Positions 35,804-48,099 of a stretch of 64,000 nt of DNA are shown in pieces (the stretch's first letter is position 1; each line of letters begins with the position of its first letter). The notes beneath the pieces are model-generated. The model did no database searches and was not told the DNA's origin. It saw nothing but the letters and a program-made list of their open reading frames with translations. Both the position numbers and the translations under genes were made by a program. This stretch comes from Chamaecyparis obtusa (taxonomy: Eukaryota > Streptophyta > Pinopsida > Cupressales > Cupressaceae). Location of the stretch: contig BSBK01007845.1 of assembly GCA_027943335.1 (NCBI GenBank), forward strand, positions 186,001 through 250,000, written 5' to 3'.

Positions 35804-38472
35804 TATTAGTAGAAGTAAAAATTCCATGGTTGCAGTATTATTTTCTATGCCTCTACAAGTATTTCTCCCATCTTACTAGCAAAAACCCTAGGCAAAATTC
35901 AAATTCTAACCGTTTGCAAGGAAAACCCTAAGTGTGCCCTAGCCCTGTTCTAAATTCATGTTACTTTTTAGGCCACTTAAAAAACTCTATAAGGCATGTG
36001 TGTTAAACTATTTCCACCCGGCGGTCTTCTTTTTCCCTAAGTCTCTGAGCACCTAGCTTTATTTTTCCTAAGTCTGTCAGTGTGATTTTTCCTAGGTCCA
36101 GTGCCCTAATATTTCCTATAGTTTTTGACCTTATTCCTTTCCTAGGCCTGACTTTCTGACACCATCACGATCCAACAATGGACGTAAGATCTTATGGAGT
36201 GTGTCAGAGGTTTGCAAAGTTGTGCCAGTTGTTGATTCTCTTTCATGACAAAGGCTTTTCAATGTAATGGGTCCACATGCTAGGTGTGCTTAGTCAGCAC
36301 TTTCTCATTGGTCCACATATTAATGACTCAGAATATTGTCAGTGGGGCCAATGATTTTGGAGGTTTAGAGGCTCTGACATCTGCAGAGATCAACGGTGGG
36401 TGTGTCTTCACAAAGGATGTGTCAGATGCATGAGATTATAAGACAATTGTTGATTCTTTTTTGTGATGTAATCTTTTCTTTCAACGGGTCCACTACCAGG
36501 TGTGCGCAGTTGGTGATTTTTAATTGGTCCACATGATAATGAGGTGGAGCTTGTAGTGGGACTTGTGTTAGAGATTTTTGATCAACAGTCGGCGTATGAT
36601 CGCATGGAATATTCTTCCCCATGCGATCTTACACCCGTCATCTGATTAGATGCCGAAGGGTAGTGGGTCCTGTGTTAGAGCTGATTGGGTGAAGGTAATG
36701 AATGGTATGATGACATCTAGCTATTTGTAGGTGGGCCCAGGGTTATAAAGTATTTTCTAATTTCTGGCGGCTTAGACAAAATGTTTAGTGGGACCGATTG
36801 CCATGTGTTGTTGAGATGTCAGGATTTGATTGGCCATGGATTTCAGGTATGCAGACACATCAGTGGGCCCAAGAGTTTCTAAGGGATGCAGAGATAGAAG
36901 ATCTGACGGTGGGCGTATCATCACATAGAATCTTTTGAGGCTATGCGACCTTACGCCAGCCATTCATTTTAAAGCTTATGAGTGGGTCCAAAATGTCGAT
37001 TCATCACTGACGTGCTCAGTTTTCATTGGTCAAGGGTTTGGTGATGTGTAAAGCAATTTTTAAAGGTTTTTTGTTGACTATTGTGGGATTCTATGAGCCG
37101 CTCGATCTACCGAGAATAAAATAGATCAACGGTCACGTTTTAAAGTTGAGTCGGTTACCATTTTTATTCAAATTCAAATATCCTGTAGGGTTTTTGCTAG
37201 GGTTTTTGAACCAGTGAGTCATGTAAAACGATGCGGTGGCTAGGAATTGAATTTTTCAGTGCAAATTGCAGTTGGGAAAGGATATAGAAGGTATAAATTA
37301 TAGCTAAAATCCAATTTTGTTCCTTATGATGTCGAGCCAAATGAATATCAGGGTTGAATTTTTGCAGAAGGGCATTCATTGTAGTTTGACAGTGAGATAA
37401 TAAAATTAGATTTGTTGAAAAGGAGCCAAGGATAGCATTGAAAACATAAAGCATGTCGACTCAATTGCAAATATCTCATCTGTTTTAGTAGTGCAGTTAT
37501 TGTAAACCCTTTGGGGTTGTTGTAAAGGTTTTTTAGGTTAATTTTTGTAGCCCTAGAATGATCGATTGCTTGTTGCATCCCTTGGTATAAAGGGATTTTT
37601 CATGATCATTCTAAGGGATTGGAGTTTAGGTGTTAAAAAGATAGAAAATTTTGAAACCCTAGCTTTCAATCAAGGATTGTAATTTTTGATATCATTTTAT
37701 CAAACAATAGAGAAGAAGTACAGGTTGTTCTTATTTTGCAAGCTTGTTATTGAGGATACTGTATGCACATGGTGAAAGGTTATACTTAATACAAACCTCA
37801 GATCTTTGATCTCCTTTGCTCTATTCTTTGAATCTTTAAATCTTTGCATAAGGTTTATATGAATGTATTGGTGCTTTGAGTTCCAACCTAGAGTTAGATT
37901 AAATATTGCTCAAAGTGAAATATGTGTTCTTGGAGTTTATTTGAAGGATTTTCATAAGCAGGAAAGAGTTGGGATATTTTGTATTTATGTCTAGAGACCA
38001 ATTTTAGACACCACTATATTCATCCTTTTCCTTGATATTTTTCCCAATAGATAATGCACTAGCCTGTATTCTCCTATCTTGTGTTGAGAAGAGTGATTCA
38101 AATCTTATAATCCCAATCATTTAAATCACTACCAGTCTTTACTTTTATTTACATTTATGTATTGTCCTACCCAATGATGGAGGATCAATGAACAATAGGT
38201 TCTTGTTTAGTATTCTCTCACTGTATTCATCTGTTGAAAGATCTAATAAAGAAATAAGGGGCAGAGTTAGAACTATCAGTCAGAGTTAATACTATTGGAT
38301 CAGGTGCACCCGCCTTGGTTTTGCAGAGCCAGAAGCAGAAGAGGGTAGTCTTATCCCTATAGTTGGACCAATTGCTTATAGATTGCTCACATTTGGAACT
38401 AACCAATCCTCAATATCCATCATAAGCATATTGGTATCTCATGGAGTGTAAAATCCTATCTAGGAACCAACA
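35804..38472 (+). repeat. 3' LTR of the pol-less gypsy-like element
   Basis: 2669 bp, matching the 5' LTR throughout, ending ACCAACA directly before CAATA. Confidence 0.92.
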
Positions 38473-38789
38473 CAATACATTTGAAGTATAATTTGAGAAG
38501 TTTATATTTCTTTGGTATTGTTGTCAAAGATGGAGAAGTTTACTAAAAGAGGGAGAATAGTACTTGATGACAAATTATTATGAGGGAGATGAATGACATT
38601 ATTGCAAGGAGATGTTTACTCAAAGAAGGATAATTCTATTGACAAAAAGAGATAGATTACAAAAGGAAGATCAAGAAAAGAAGAAGTTATTACTCAGAGG
38701 AAGTACAAAATATGAATAAGAGTGAAGGATACCATCATCAATTGGACACTAAATTTGTTAGTGTTGCCATCAATGCCAAAGAGGGAGAT

Positions 38790-40279
38790 TGTTACTATAA
38801 CTGATAGTACTGTTGAAGACTGATTATATGATGGAGCTGATGATGAAGACTATCTGAGATTAGAAGAATACATGATAATAGAAAGGTTAGATTAGTTATT
38901 GTCTTGTCATTGTTGTCAAGCAATTGATTTTTGGTTTATATTATGTTTCCATATCATTTGGTAATGATATAAGGTGAATGAGTGAAGGAGAAGAAGAAAT
39001 GAGATATTGTGAAGTTGACGAACTTAATTGGGAATTTGATACAGATTGAACAATGATTAGATTATGTTGATATAATTATTTTCTACCTAAAATATGATTA
39101 TGTTAAGTTAGTAAAGCATGGTGATGAAGATTTGACAATCCGGTAAGTAAAGTTGTTTTGGCTACCAAGAAGAAAGGTCACTCGATAAGGTAAAGGAAAA
39201 AATAAAGGTTACTCAATAAAGCAAAAGGAACTCAAGGCACCGAGTGAAGTTAACCGAAATTCAAATGAAGAGCACCGAGTAAGGAATATATATTAAATAA
39301 GGATTGAATCAACATTTAATGATTTTTATGATGAGTTGGATGATCATGATGATGAGGAAAGTTAGTTAAAAGAGATCTACAAATAGGAAAATCCAAGGTG
39401 AAGATCTATAGAAAGATCTAAGTGGAAAAAGAGATGGAACAAGTTTCTAGAAAAGTTCAAGTTCCTAGGTGAAAAGAAAACATGTTACCAAGATCTAGAT
39501 TCAAGGTATAATGAATTAGACGGTTAAGATTGATCAAAGAAAAATGTAATAGAGGAGATTAAGAGGAAAAACTTATCTATATAAAGGATGATCTTGTATG
39601 GAAAAATGGTTGGCAAACTGAGTAGTTGAAGGGTTACCGACTGTTGCAATGAAGAAGGAACAAAGAGATTCTGAGTGGGAAAAGAAGGATTTGATGAAGT
39701 GTTGATGCCAGTGGATAATGAAGAATTGAAGTGAAGACAAAAGAGCGCACAAGGATTTGATTGAGAAATGATAGTTGCAAATCCACAGGTCAATTCTATT
39801 TACTATTGCTTAATAGCATTTTTGATAGAGAAATCTCTTAACATAGTGGACTTAACAGTCTTATTGTAAAATCCTTGAAAAAGGTAACATTCTAAAGAGT
39901 GTTTTAAACCCTCTAACAAGTCCACTCCTAACAGGGTGAAGATCCTAATAGATCTGAGGTAAATCCCTTCACCAGGTCACACCTAATAGTGCGTATTTTA
40001 ATCTTTAACTATATTGGCTCTTAACCGTGCATACTTTAGAAGATTATTTTCTTAGTGGGTGACAATTCCCACGAATTTTTTTCCCAAAGATAGGTTTCCA
40101 CATTAAATATTGGTGTTACATGTTGTGAATGATTTACTAATTGTTATATTTTATTTACTATTGTTGGTAAATAGTGAACTGTGTATTACCAAGCTACTAC
40201 CGAGTTAATCGGAGAAAAGTTATTAAGATACTTGGGATCAAGGATTATTGATTCACCCCCCCTTCTTTGTAATCCAACA
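38790..40279 (+). repeat. 3' LTR of the large copia element
   Basis: 1490 bp, preceded by the purine tract 'aaagagggaga' (38778-38788). Confidence 0.92.
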
Positions 40280-40490
40280 TAATTTAAATCATAAGAATGA
40301 AGACATAGGGATATAAATTAGTTAGCTAATCAATGACTTTTTGAATTTTTGAACTATGCACATTGGTTACAAAAAATTAAATTTTTGCTAACTAGGTACA
40401 TGAATGGGATAAAGGGTCGACTACTAAAAAATACTCAATAGAGAATGGGAGGATGATTTAGTCGAAACACAAACTTTGGGTCATGACTCG

Positions 40491-41083
40491 AGTACCAAAG
40501 AGGAAGGACAAAAATTTCAAAAATAGTCTACCAATGAGACCTAAAGAGAGACAAGGACCAAAATGGACATAGAGGATCTAAAAAACTTGGCCAGAGGCCT
40601 TATTCTTAGGGCTACAAAATCATGCCAAAAAAAACAAAATAAGAACCTAAACCCTACGAAAAATAATAAGATATTATAGCACAAAGAGAAACATGACTAA
40701 TAGAATCACTAGTTACATACCTTGAGGTCCTACCCATTATAGGCAAGAGGTAAGTGTGTAATATTTGGGTAGTATAGAGGAACCAAAGATAGTACCAAAG
40801 AGGAAGGACACAAATTTCAAAAATAGTGTACCAATGAGACCTACCTAAAGAGGGAGAAGGACCAAAATGGACACAAAGGATCCAAAACACTTGGCCAAAA
40901 GCCTTATCATAGGGCTAAAAATTCACACCAAAAACCAAAAACAAGAACCCAAACCCTATTGAAAATAAAAAAATACTATAGTGCAAAGAGCAACTTGACT
41001 GTTAGAATCACTAGTTACATAACTTGAGGTCCTACCCATTATAGGCAAGAGGTAAGTGTATAATATTTGGGTAGTATAGATAG
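40491..41083. repeat. Tandem duplication, about 300-bp unit
   Basis: Both copies start 'gtaccaaagaggaaggaca' (40491 and 40794) and end with 'gaggtcctacccattatagg' and 'atatttgggtagtata'. No coding content seen. Confidence 0.85.
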
Positions 41084-41126
41084 AATATATTTTCTCCAAT
41101 AGTTTCCTTGATTACCTCAATTCCTA

Positions 41127-43927
41127 GTGTGTCTACTTACGCTCCACCCATTATCACTACTTCCATTCAAAATCTCAATCCTACACAAGTTATCATTCAT
41201 AATCCTATTGGTTTTGCTATTCCTTCATCAATCCCCACTTACAATTAGTGTGCCATGTTTTTCATCACCTTCATCAATCCCCACTTACAATAGTGTTCCA
41301 TTTTCATACTTCACTATTCCTTCAATTTCTCATAATTATCCAAACATTTCAAACATGTCTCCTCCTACCATTATTTAAACCATTTCCACTATTAATAGTT
41401 TGGCTCAAACTGTGTCTTCTTTGCAACAACAAATTGCTTCAATGACTCAATCCTAATTAAACATTCCTAATTTTTACATTGCTAGTCCTTTGTCCTTAGA
41501 TATCATCCATTTTTTCATTCCTCAATACATGGAGATTCCTCATCTTGAAACTTACAATGGTAAAGGTGATACTTTGATCCATATCAAAACCTTTCAAACC
41601 TTGTGTAGTGATTTTTCTCATGATCATAGGCTTATGGCTAAACTATTTATTGGAACCTTTTTAGATAATGCCTTACAATGGTACTTTTATTTTCCTCATT
41701 CCATTGATTCTTTTAAAAAAAATTCTAATGCTTTCATCCAAAAATTTCAAAACAATATTGGTCCTAAGATTTCTTTGACTAATTTAATGCATTGTAAACA
41801 AGGTGTTAAAGAAAAAGTGACTAATTTCATTGGTAGATTTAAACATTTTCATGCCTATATTTATTATACTATGCCTGATATTGATGTACAATGAATTTTC
41901 ATCGCTAACTTATAAAAATACATTAGAGATAAGATTTTTCTTTCTGAATTTCCCTCTTTTACTCAATTATGTGTAGTGCTTCATAAGTATCAGCTTCAAG
42001 TGAGACAGTTTGAGAGCACCACTCTGATGGTTTTGGTTGATAAGAGTGATGACACATTCAACAATTTTAACATGTTTAAAAAACCAAAGAATTTTATTAA
42101 GATCAATAATTCAACCAACAATGTTGATGAGCAAGTGGCAACAACATCCAAAGGTGTGGCTCCTTTGTTATCTATTTTCATATATGCTCATAATTTTTAC
42201 TCATCTTTCTGAATCTTTGCATAATGTGGTTTTTAATTTAATTAATTCTAAAGTGTCAACTCTTCCTCCTATTAAGAAAATTGAAACATCCAAACCCTTA
42301 CCCAAACACTTTGATCACAAATCTTTTTGTCAATACCATTGTCAACTCAGTCATGATACTGAAAAGTGTTTCCTTTGAAATTTTTTATTCAAGACCTTAT
42401 TGATTCCAATTCTATATATGTTGAGGGTTTTAATGAACAAGGAAAAAAATCCATAACAACTCCCAACAAAAATTTTCAAATCTATACCAACTCTTTTCCA
42501 TCTCATTTGACCAATAATGTTGAGTCTACATAGTCTTTTCCTTATTCTTCCACTCATGTTTTTGAATACAATGATAAGTGTAATGAAGCCAATAATGTTT
42601 TCAACCTCCCATTGATCAAACCAAACCCAAACCTAAACTTGAACCTGAACTTTGCATACCTTTGACCCTATTGATATGATTAAAGCATCTGACGATCCTC
42701 TTTATATTGTGGAAAATGTTAATGACCTTCATTCTCATGGTGTCCTTATTGATCCTACTTCCATGGTAAATGTGATAACTAAAGAACATAGTTTAAATAG
42801 ATAATTACAATGTAATTTTTATGATAAATATGATGTTATGATCCAAACTTGCAATGGTTTCCTTTATTCTTCCCATGGTTACATTTCATTTCCTATTGAA
42901 GTTAGTGGTAAAACCTTAGATATTACCTTTACTATAATTCCCACTTTCAATCAATTTCAAGTCAAGTTTGGTCTTTCTTGGCTTAACTCCATGAAAGTTG
43001 TAGACTCTCATATTCATAAGTGTTTGAAATTTCCCCACAATTAACAAATCATGATTGTTAATCATAGTCTCTATCAACCTTCTATACCTCGAGATTCTAT
43101 TGATCTTGATTTCTTATGGCCTTCCATACCTCAACCCACACAATTCTACAGAGATAACCTCTTTTGATCATATCAAAACTACAAGATATAAAGTATTTGT
43201 GAGCTTAGAAAACCTAAGGATATTCCATCTCCTTTCTTTGGATGTGGACTTCTTCCTACACCTATATATGCTTCAATTTTTCCTCCTCTATCTTACAAAC
43301 ATTATGTAGATGCTATCTCTCAACCTAGTGGTGTTCCTTTTGTTCTTCCCCATAAGGAATAAAAAGACCCAATGTTGATTGATCCTGAACCAAAACCAAT
43401 TTCTATCAAAACCAAGCGTAACCATCATACCCATGACCATCATCAGAAATGTTGTGCTAGAGCCCATCAACATGCTTTTCAAAATCCTTCTTCACCTAAA
43501 ACACCTACTAATTCTTTGATCCCCTTTGAATATCTCATGCATAGCCCAAAGGAGGAGATTAACTTGAAAAATATGAAATTGAATAAACATGATAATCTAT
43601 TTGTATCTTAGATCCTATTACAATTAATTTGGATGAAGAAGATACTCTTGATAATGATTCTTTTGATGTTCCTAATGCACCTAACAATGACATTCATGCT
43701 AGTGATTCTGATGATATGTTTGAGCTTATTGATGTCAATCGTGATTTACTAGCTATGTTTTCAAAATATTTATCTCTTAATCCTAGTGACAAATAAAGTG
43801 ACCCATTTTTACAATATGGTACTTGTTTGGAACTTGTTATTATTCCATCTACCATGGTTGATGTTTGTCCTCTTGCATATTTCCCACCTTCCCTGAACAT
43901 TACAAACTGAGATGGGGGAGGGGGATA
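41127..43927 (+). pseudogene. Tat-type gypsy gag and protease remnant, no polymerase
   Basis: An N-terminal Pro/Thr/Ser-rich part (41127-41460) leads into Gag at 41490-41894 (LETYNGKGDTLIHIKTFQTL, then FIQKFQNN and EKVTNFIGRFKHF) and on to about 42212 after stops. A zinc knuckle of the Tat/Ogre form, FCQYHCQLSHDTEKC, lies near 42327-42371 and is followed in frame by the usual IQDLIDSN. The protease region reads LIDPTSMVNVITKE, where DGGS or DTGA is expected, so the active-site triad is altered, and ends in SHIHKCLKFPHN (near 43041), a protease-end motif of this group. Instead of RT, about 0.9 kb of decayed sequence leads straight to a polypurine tract (43909-43926, 'gatgggggaggggg'). The element therefore lacks pol. 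Confidence 0.7.
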
Positions 43928-44533
43928 TGCTCGATTATCTCATATGCAGTGGATATTATGTGTTTTCTTTTTGTAATGTGCTTCCCCCATGATTTGATTC
44001 TTGTTATATGATTTTCTTAGATTTATTTAGACAACTTTTGTTGCTATATTGGTGCAAGCTGATAAAGGAATCAAAATTTTGTGGCATTCCTCTATTTGTA
44101 TCTTAATTATTATATATGTTGTTATATGTTATGTTGTACATGTTTCACTATTAGTAAATGTAGATTTGTGTTGTCTGATTGGGGATGATGTGAAATGGTA
44201 TCTACCTATTCTTTTTTGTCTTCATGATGTTGAACCCAAAACACTCTATTTTGTAACTCTTACATGACATTCTTCCATTGTGCTTGTAGTTATACTACCT
44301 TTGGGGGATGATAAAAGTTCATTTTGATATAATATCTCATGTATTATCATATGATTATACTGACCCCAAAGTTATTAGATCCCTTTCGTGCTCTCTTTTT
44401 TCATGTGCTCATTTCTCTTGATTTGTCCTTTATTGAGGGAACCTCACTGTGGAAATGTTTCTTGCAGGTACATGTATGCTCTGTTAAATTCATTTCTCTT
44501 GTTAAGGAATTTTTAATTTCTTTAACACAAGAG

Positions 44534-45532
44534 GGGTATGTGCAGGATCATGGTATGCCAAACGAGGCCATTAAGTGGCAATGAAAATTCAAAAAATTAG
44601 GTTTAGGCAAGTTGACATAAAAATTTGAACAAGTTATAAATATTATATCAAAAATATGTAAGAAGAGAATTTGTATAAAATTTACTTTAGTTTCTAAGAT
44701 ACTAGGCCTTTTTTGAAAAAAATTTATTCTATATGTTGAAAACTTCAAATTTCAATGTAGTAGAACAAAAATTTCCAGAAAAAAATAAGAAGTAGGTGTA
44801 TGTCTGACCACTTTAAACATAATCAAATGATAATTTTTTTTTACAAGGTTCTAGATATAAGTAGTAGACTCATGTCCGGATGTGACACATAGTTTTTTGT
44901 AATTTTTTGAGTAAATAATTACTTATGATTTTTGTACAACTTTTCCATAATACAAAAAATCTCATGTCTGACCATGTTAACTTAGTCTAAACTTTATCAA
45001 ATTGAATTTTTTTAATATTTTTCTTGTAGTAGGAAAATAATAGAATGTGACACATGTTTTGGATTTCAAAAATGTTATACAGTTTGAAAGTTATAGCTAT
45101 TTTTCAATAAGTCTATCAATTAGGACTAGAAATATCACAAGTAGGTGTATGTCTAACCACATTAAACAAAATCAAATGATAATATTTTTTTATAAGATTA
45201 TAGATGAAAGTAGTAGACTCATGTCCAGATGTGATTCATATTTTTTTGTATTTTTTTTTCCAATTAAATAATTAATTATGATTTTTCTACTACAATTTTT
45301 CCTAAATATAAAAATTCTCGTGTCTGACCACCTTAACCTAGTCTAAACTTCATCAAATTGAAATAATTGTTTATTATTATTGCAGTAGGTGAAGAATATA
45401 ATGTGATATATATTTAAAATTTCAAAAATGTTATATTGTTTGAAAGTTATAGTTGTTTTTCAAAGAGTCTATCAATCGGGACTTCTTTTTCACATCGCCA
45501 CTTTTTGGCATACCATGATCCTGCACATACCC
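44534..45532. mobile_element. 999-bp non-autonomous DNA transposon with 29-bp TIRs
   Basis: The ends are perfect 29-bp inverted repeats (44534-44562 and 45504-45532) starting GGGTATGTGCAGGATC. The homology extends inward past a 12-bp gap ('aagtggcaatg' against 'aagtggcgatg'). AGAG flanks both sides (44530-44533 and 45533-45536), a possible 4-bp duplication. The interior is AT-rich, has no transposase, and is mostly two tandem units of about 349 bp. The superfamily is not clear: the ends fit none of the CACTA, hAT or piggyBac rules that I know. Confidence 0.8.
44790..45487. repeat. Two tandem ~349-bp units inside the TIR element
   Basis: Both start 'aagtaggtgtatgtct' (44790 and 45139) and share 'agtagtagactcatgtcc', 'catgtctgacca'-like words and 'gtttgaaagttatag'. 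Confidence 0.85.
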
Positions 45533-46155
45533 AGAGAATATAATATACTCTATGTTTCACTTTTTTCACACACTTACACAATGATTCAATACAATCCTTC
45601 TTGTGGATGGAAAAGGAGACAATGCTTTCCTTGTGTTTATCCTTTCTATTGGATCCCTTAATGGAAACAATGCTTTCCTTAAGGATTGATCCTCCTCCTT
45701 TAATCCATAAGGAGAAAATTATTTCCTTAGGGCATGGTCACTTTGATTGATCCCTTAATGGATACAATTCTTTCCTTAAGGAATTATCTTTTCCTTTTTG
45801 TGATCCCTATGGTGACAATACTTTCCTTAGGCATGATCACCCCTTTGTCAGAACCTTTAATGGAGACAATGTTTTCTTTAAGGATTAATCATCTTTGATG
45901 GGTTGACTAGCATAACATAGATCGATAGACCTTCAATTTCATCTTTTTCAACACCTTTCTCTATTGCTGATTCATAGTAAGGAAATCCCTTACTAGGCTA
46001 GTGATCATGCTTCTCTCTCTTCTGAGCAATGCCTCTCTTATCTTGGTTTAAGATTTGATGAAGACTTGAGTCACTTGGGGGCTTGATGTTTCTTTGTCTC
46101 CTTGACCTTGATAAGATTATTCATATGCATTGATCTACTTTACCATGAGCATGAT

Positions 46156-47119
46156 TAATGTAGTCAAATGTGGATGATCCAATTAAGGACTATCCAAACT
46201 TTAAGCCAAACCACAACACAACAAAATTACACAACAATAACACTAGATCTGGAAGAGAAGAGAGATCTTCATTCGTAAATTCACTGATTACATGCAATGT
46301 GCTGGGCTGTAAGGCCTTCCCAATTATGGCCAAATACAAAAAAATTGTAAATTCTGAGAGATCAACAAGATCCGGTCCAATTCCAGCTAGTTCAATCTTA
46401 AAACAATCAGAGACTGATGGAAACCCTAAGATAGATCTGAACTTGAGCTTGCAAGCCTCTAAGAAATCTCCTTGTCTCCAAGTATGCAAACCACTAGCTC
46501 TGCTATTACAAACTATCAGATAACAATATGATTTGCAAGATCCCGCATGAACTTTTCCACAACTTCACTTCAATCTCTCTTCCCAAACCCCCTATCCTAA
46601 ACAACTACCCCAACACCCTTTAAAGACTAATCATCAGCCACAAGTTGGCTAGATGAAACTATTAACTCTACCTAACAAATATTAAATGCAATACAAGTCA
46701 GCTCTCAAATAACCTTACAATAATTAAATCCAACATCTCGGCCTCCAAATCCATATAGGAGAATCCAACAAAAGATACCAATAATAAATGCACCAAGTTG
46801 GCCAAGAAAATCTTCAAGAACACTCATCGGTAAGCCAAACTATTGAGCAACATAGAAATAACTGAGCACTAGTGAACCGACCACGCCAAGCATCACCGAG
46901 CAATGCAATATCACTAAGCACTAGGGAAACCGATGCCTTGAGTTACCAAGTGTTCTTCAGAGACCGAGCACCCTAGTAAATACTGTAACCGAGCAACCAA
47001 ACTCCAAGACCGAGCAAATAACTCACCACCAAGATCAAAAATACTAATCTGCCTTTCAAAAAAAACATATTTTTTGGTTGATACAGGGTTACCAAGAATC
47101 CTAGGATGCTCCTGCATCA
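46156..47119 (-). repeat. 3' LTR of the gag-protease element
   Basis: 964 bp. It ends at the host duplication ATGAT on the left. An antisense frame of about 117 codons is open in this LTR and in its partner. Confidence 0.9.
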
Positions 47120-47155
47120 GACACCCCAAGTAAAGAAGATTTTCTCATAAGGAAA

Positions 47156-47557
47156 TCAGGAACGTCTTAAGGGAATCAGAACAGGTATGCCATATCTGTT
47201 CTTAACCCATATGTCCTCTTGTCCTTCATTCCAAGTTGTCTTCACTTCATCCACTATCCCTTGCAACAAGTTTTCCTGCTTCCCACTTCTCTTATCTTTC
47301 TTGTCTGCAACTGATAACAACTGACTCTGACCATCCCTTTCATTGCTGATCACATCAGTACCTCGGTAAACCCCATCCTCTCCGAACTCCTCAATCAACT
47401 TGACATCATCCACATCTCTCTATGTTATCAATGTCATTATCTGCTATATTATTTCTGTCAGAAAGACCATCTTTCTCTTAATCTCATCAAACTCTTCAAA
47501 TATATCATTCTCCTTCTCTTTCAAACTAGACTTTGTAGGAATAGGTTCATCAACTCT
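47156..47557 (-). pseudogene. C-terminal tail of the gag-protease frame
   Basis: It continues the protease frame after TAG: EYRVDEPIPTKSSLKEKEND, then IFEEFDEIKRKMVF, further stops, and an 85-codon open stretch ending YGIPVLIPLRRS before the 3' LTR. No RT motif is seen. Since the frame is kept, this may be the element's own short tail and not a random deletion scar. Confidence 0.45.
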
Positions 47558-47563
47558 GTACTC

Positions 47564-48003
47564 CTATGGTTTGTCATAAGGACAACACTTGATAACTCCA
47601 CATCCCTTAGCCCCTGTCTCATGTAAAGGTAAAAACTTATGCCTAGATCCTTCATGCCTAACCACATAGGTGTTTGCATGACCATCAAACAAAAAATTTC
47701 TATCAAATTGCCAAGGCCTCCTGAGAAATAGATGGCAAGCATCCATAGAAAATATATCACACAATATTTCATCATGATAAGATCCAATCTGAATATTAAC
47801 CAAGCATTGTTCTTCAATCCTACCCTTAGAAACATCTTGTATCCAACTAATCTGATAAGGATTAAAATGTTTCTTTCTTTCCAAATTCAACTTACTAACC
47901 ATCTCTTCTGAAACAAAGTTCTCAGAACTGCCACCATCAACTATAACATTACACACCTTATCCTTGCACTTACATCTAGTTCTGAATAAATTTATTCTTT
48001 GCA
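47564..48003 (-). pseudogene. Retroviral-type aspartic protease domain
   Basis: Reads QRINLFRTRCKCKDKVCNVI then VDGGSSENFVSEEMVSKLNL; DGGS stands in for the D-T/S-G active site, a variant usual in plant gypsy elements. Further on, DACHLFLRRPWQFDRN matches the conserved D-hydrophobic-GRPWQ(F/Y)D block. It would cut Gag-Pol into mature proteins. Reached from gag by a frameshift near 48000. Confidence 0.8.
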
Positions 48004-48099
48004 CTGGTTCCTGGACACATGTAGCAACCTCCTAGTGATAAGAAATTCACCTTTTTTTGCAACATTCTCAATGTATTCCTCGGTAGTTAGTGCAACTCT

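Larger units (their letters stand above)
30297..38472 (+). mobile_element. Non-autonomous Ty3/gypsy-like element, 8.18 kb, no pol
   Basis: LTRs lie at 30297-32967 (2671 bp) and 35804-38472 (2669 bp), ending CCAACA. The 5-bp duplication CAATA flanks the element (30292-30296 and 38473-38477). A primer-binding site TGGTGACTCTACTGGGGA follows the 5' LTR (32971-32988), a form I associate with Tat/Ogre-type gypsy elements. The interior is only 2.8 kb and has a repeat-rich leader and one ORF region (gag-like plus an acidic part); protease, RT, RNase H and integrase are absent. In the first 200 bp the LTRs differ at about one position in twenty, mostly transitions, which fits insertion after the host copia element. 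LTR start in the 3' copy reads TATTAG instead of TGTTAG. It lies between the copia RNase H and 3' LTR. Confidence 0.93.
23252..40279 (+). mobile_element. Full-length Ty1/copia element with two nested insertions
   Basis: LTRs at 23252-24744 and 38790-40279 start TGTTACTATAAC and end AATCCAACA. The interior carries copia-order gag, protease, integrase, RT and RNase H. Flanks are AATTT (23247-23251) and AATTT one base beyond the 3' LTR (40281-40285), an almost clean 5-bp duplication. Removing the solo LTR (27620-28903) and the gypsy-like element (30297-38472) with their duplications leaves about 7.56 kb, a normal length. In the first ~180 bp the two LTRs differ at roughly one position in ten, clearly more than the nested elements, so this is the older insertion. 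It cannot be autonomous today: stops and frameshifts are spread through it. Confidence 0.92.
43928..46150 (+). mobile_element. Presumed 3' LTR (left part) of the Tat-type remnant
   Basis: Starts TGCTCGATTATC right after the purine tract. It is interrupted by the TIR element (44534-45532) and by the minus-strand gypsy element at 46156. Its right end was not identified; it may continue past 50134. No partner LTR was found upstream. Confidence 0.35.

Noticed and set aside
44049..44267. 72-codon frame rich in hydrophobic residues
   Set aside because: Lies in presumed LTR sequence with no domain; hydrophobicity follows from T-rich DNA.
46170..46523. 117-codon plus-strand frame in one LTR with a 121-codon partner at 49166-49531
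   Set aside because: Antisense to the element and in LTR sequence; both openness and similarity follow from LTR descent. Kept only as a remark.
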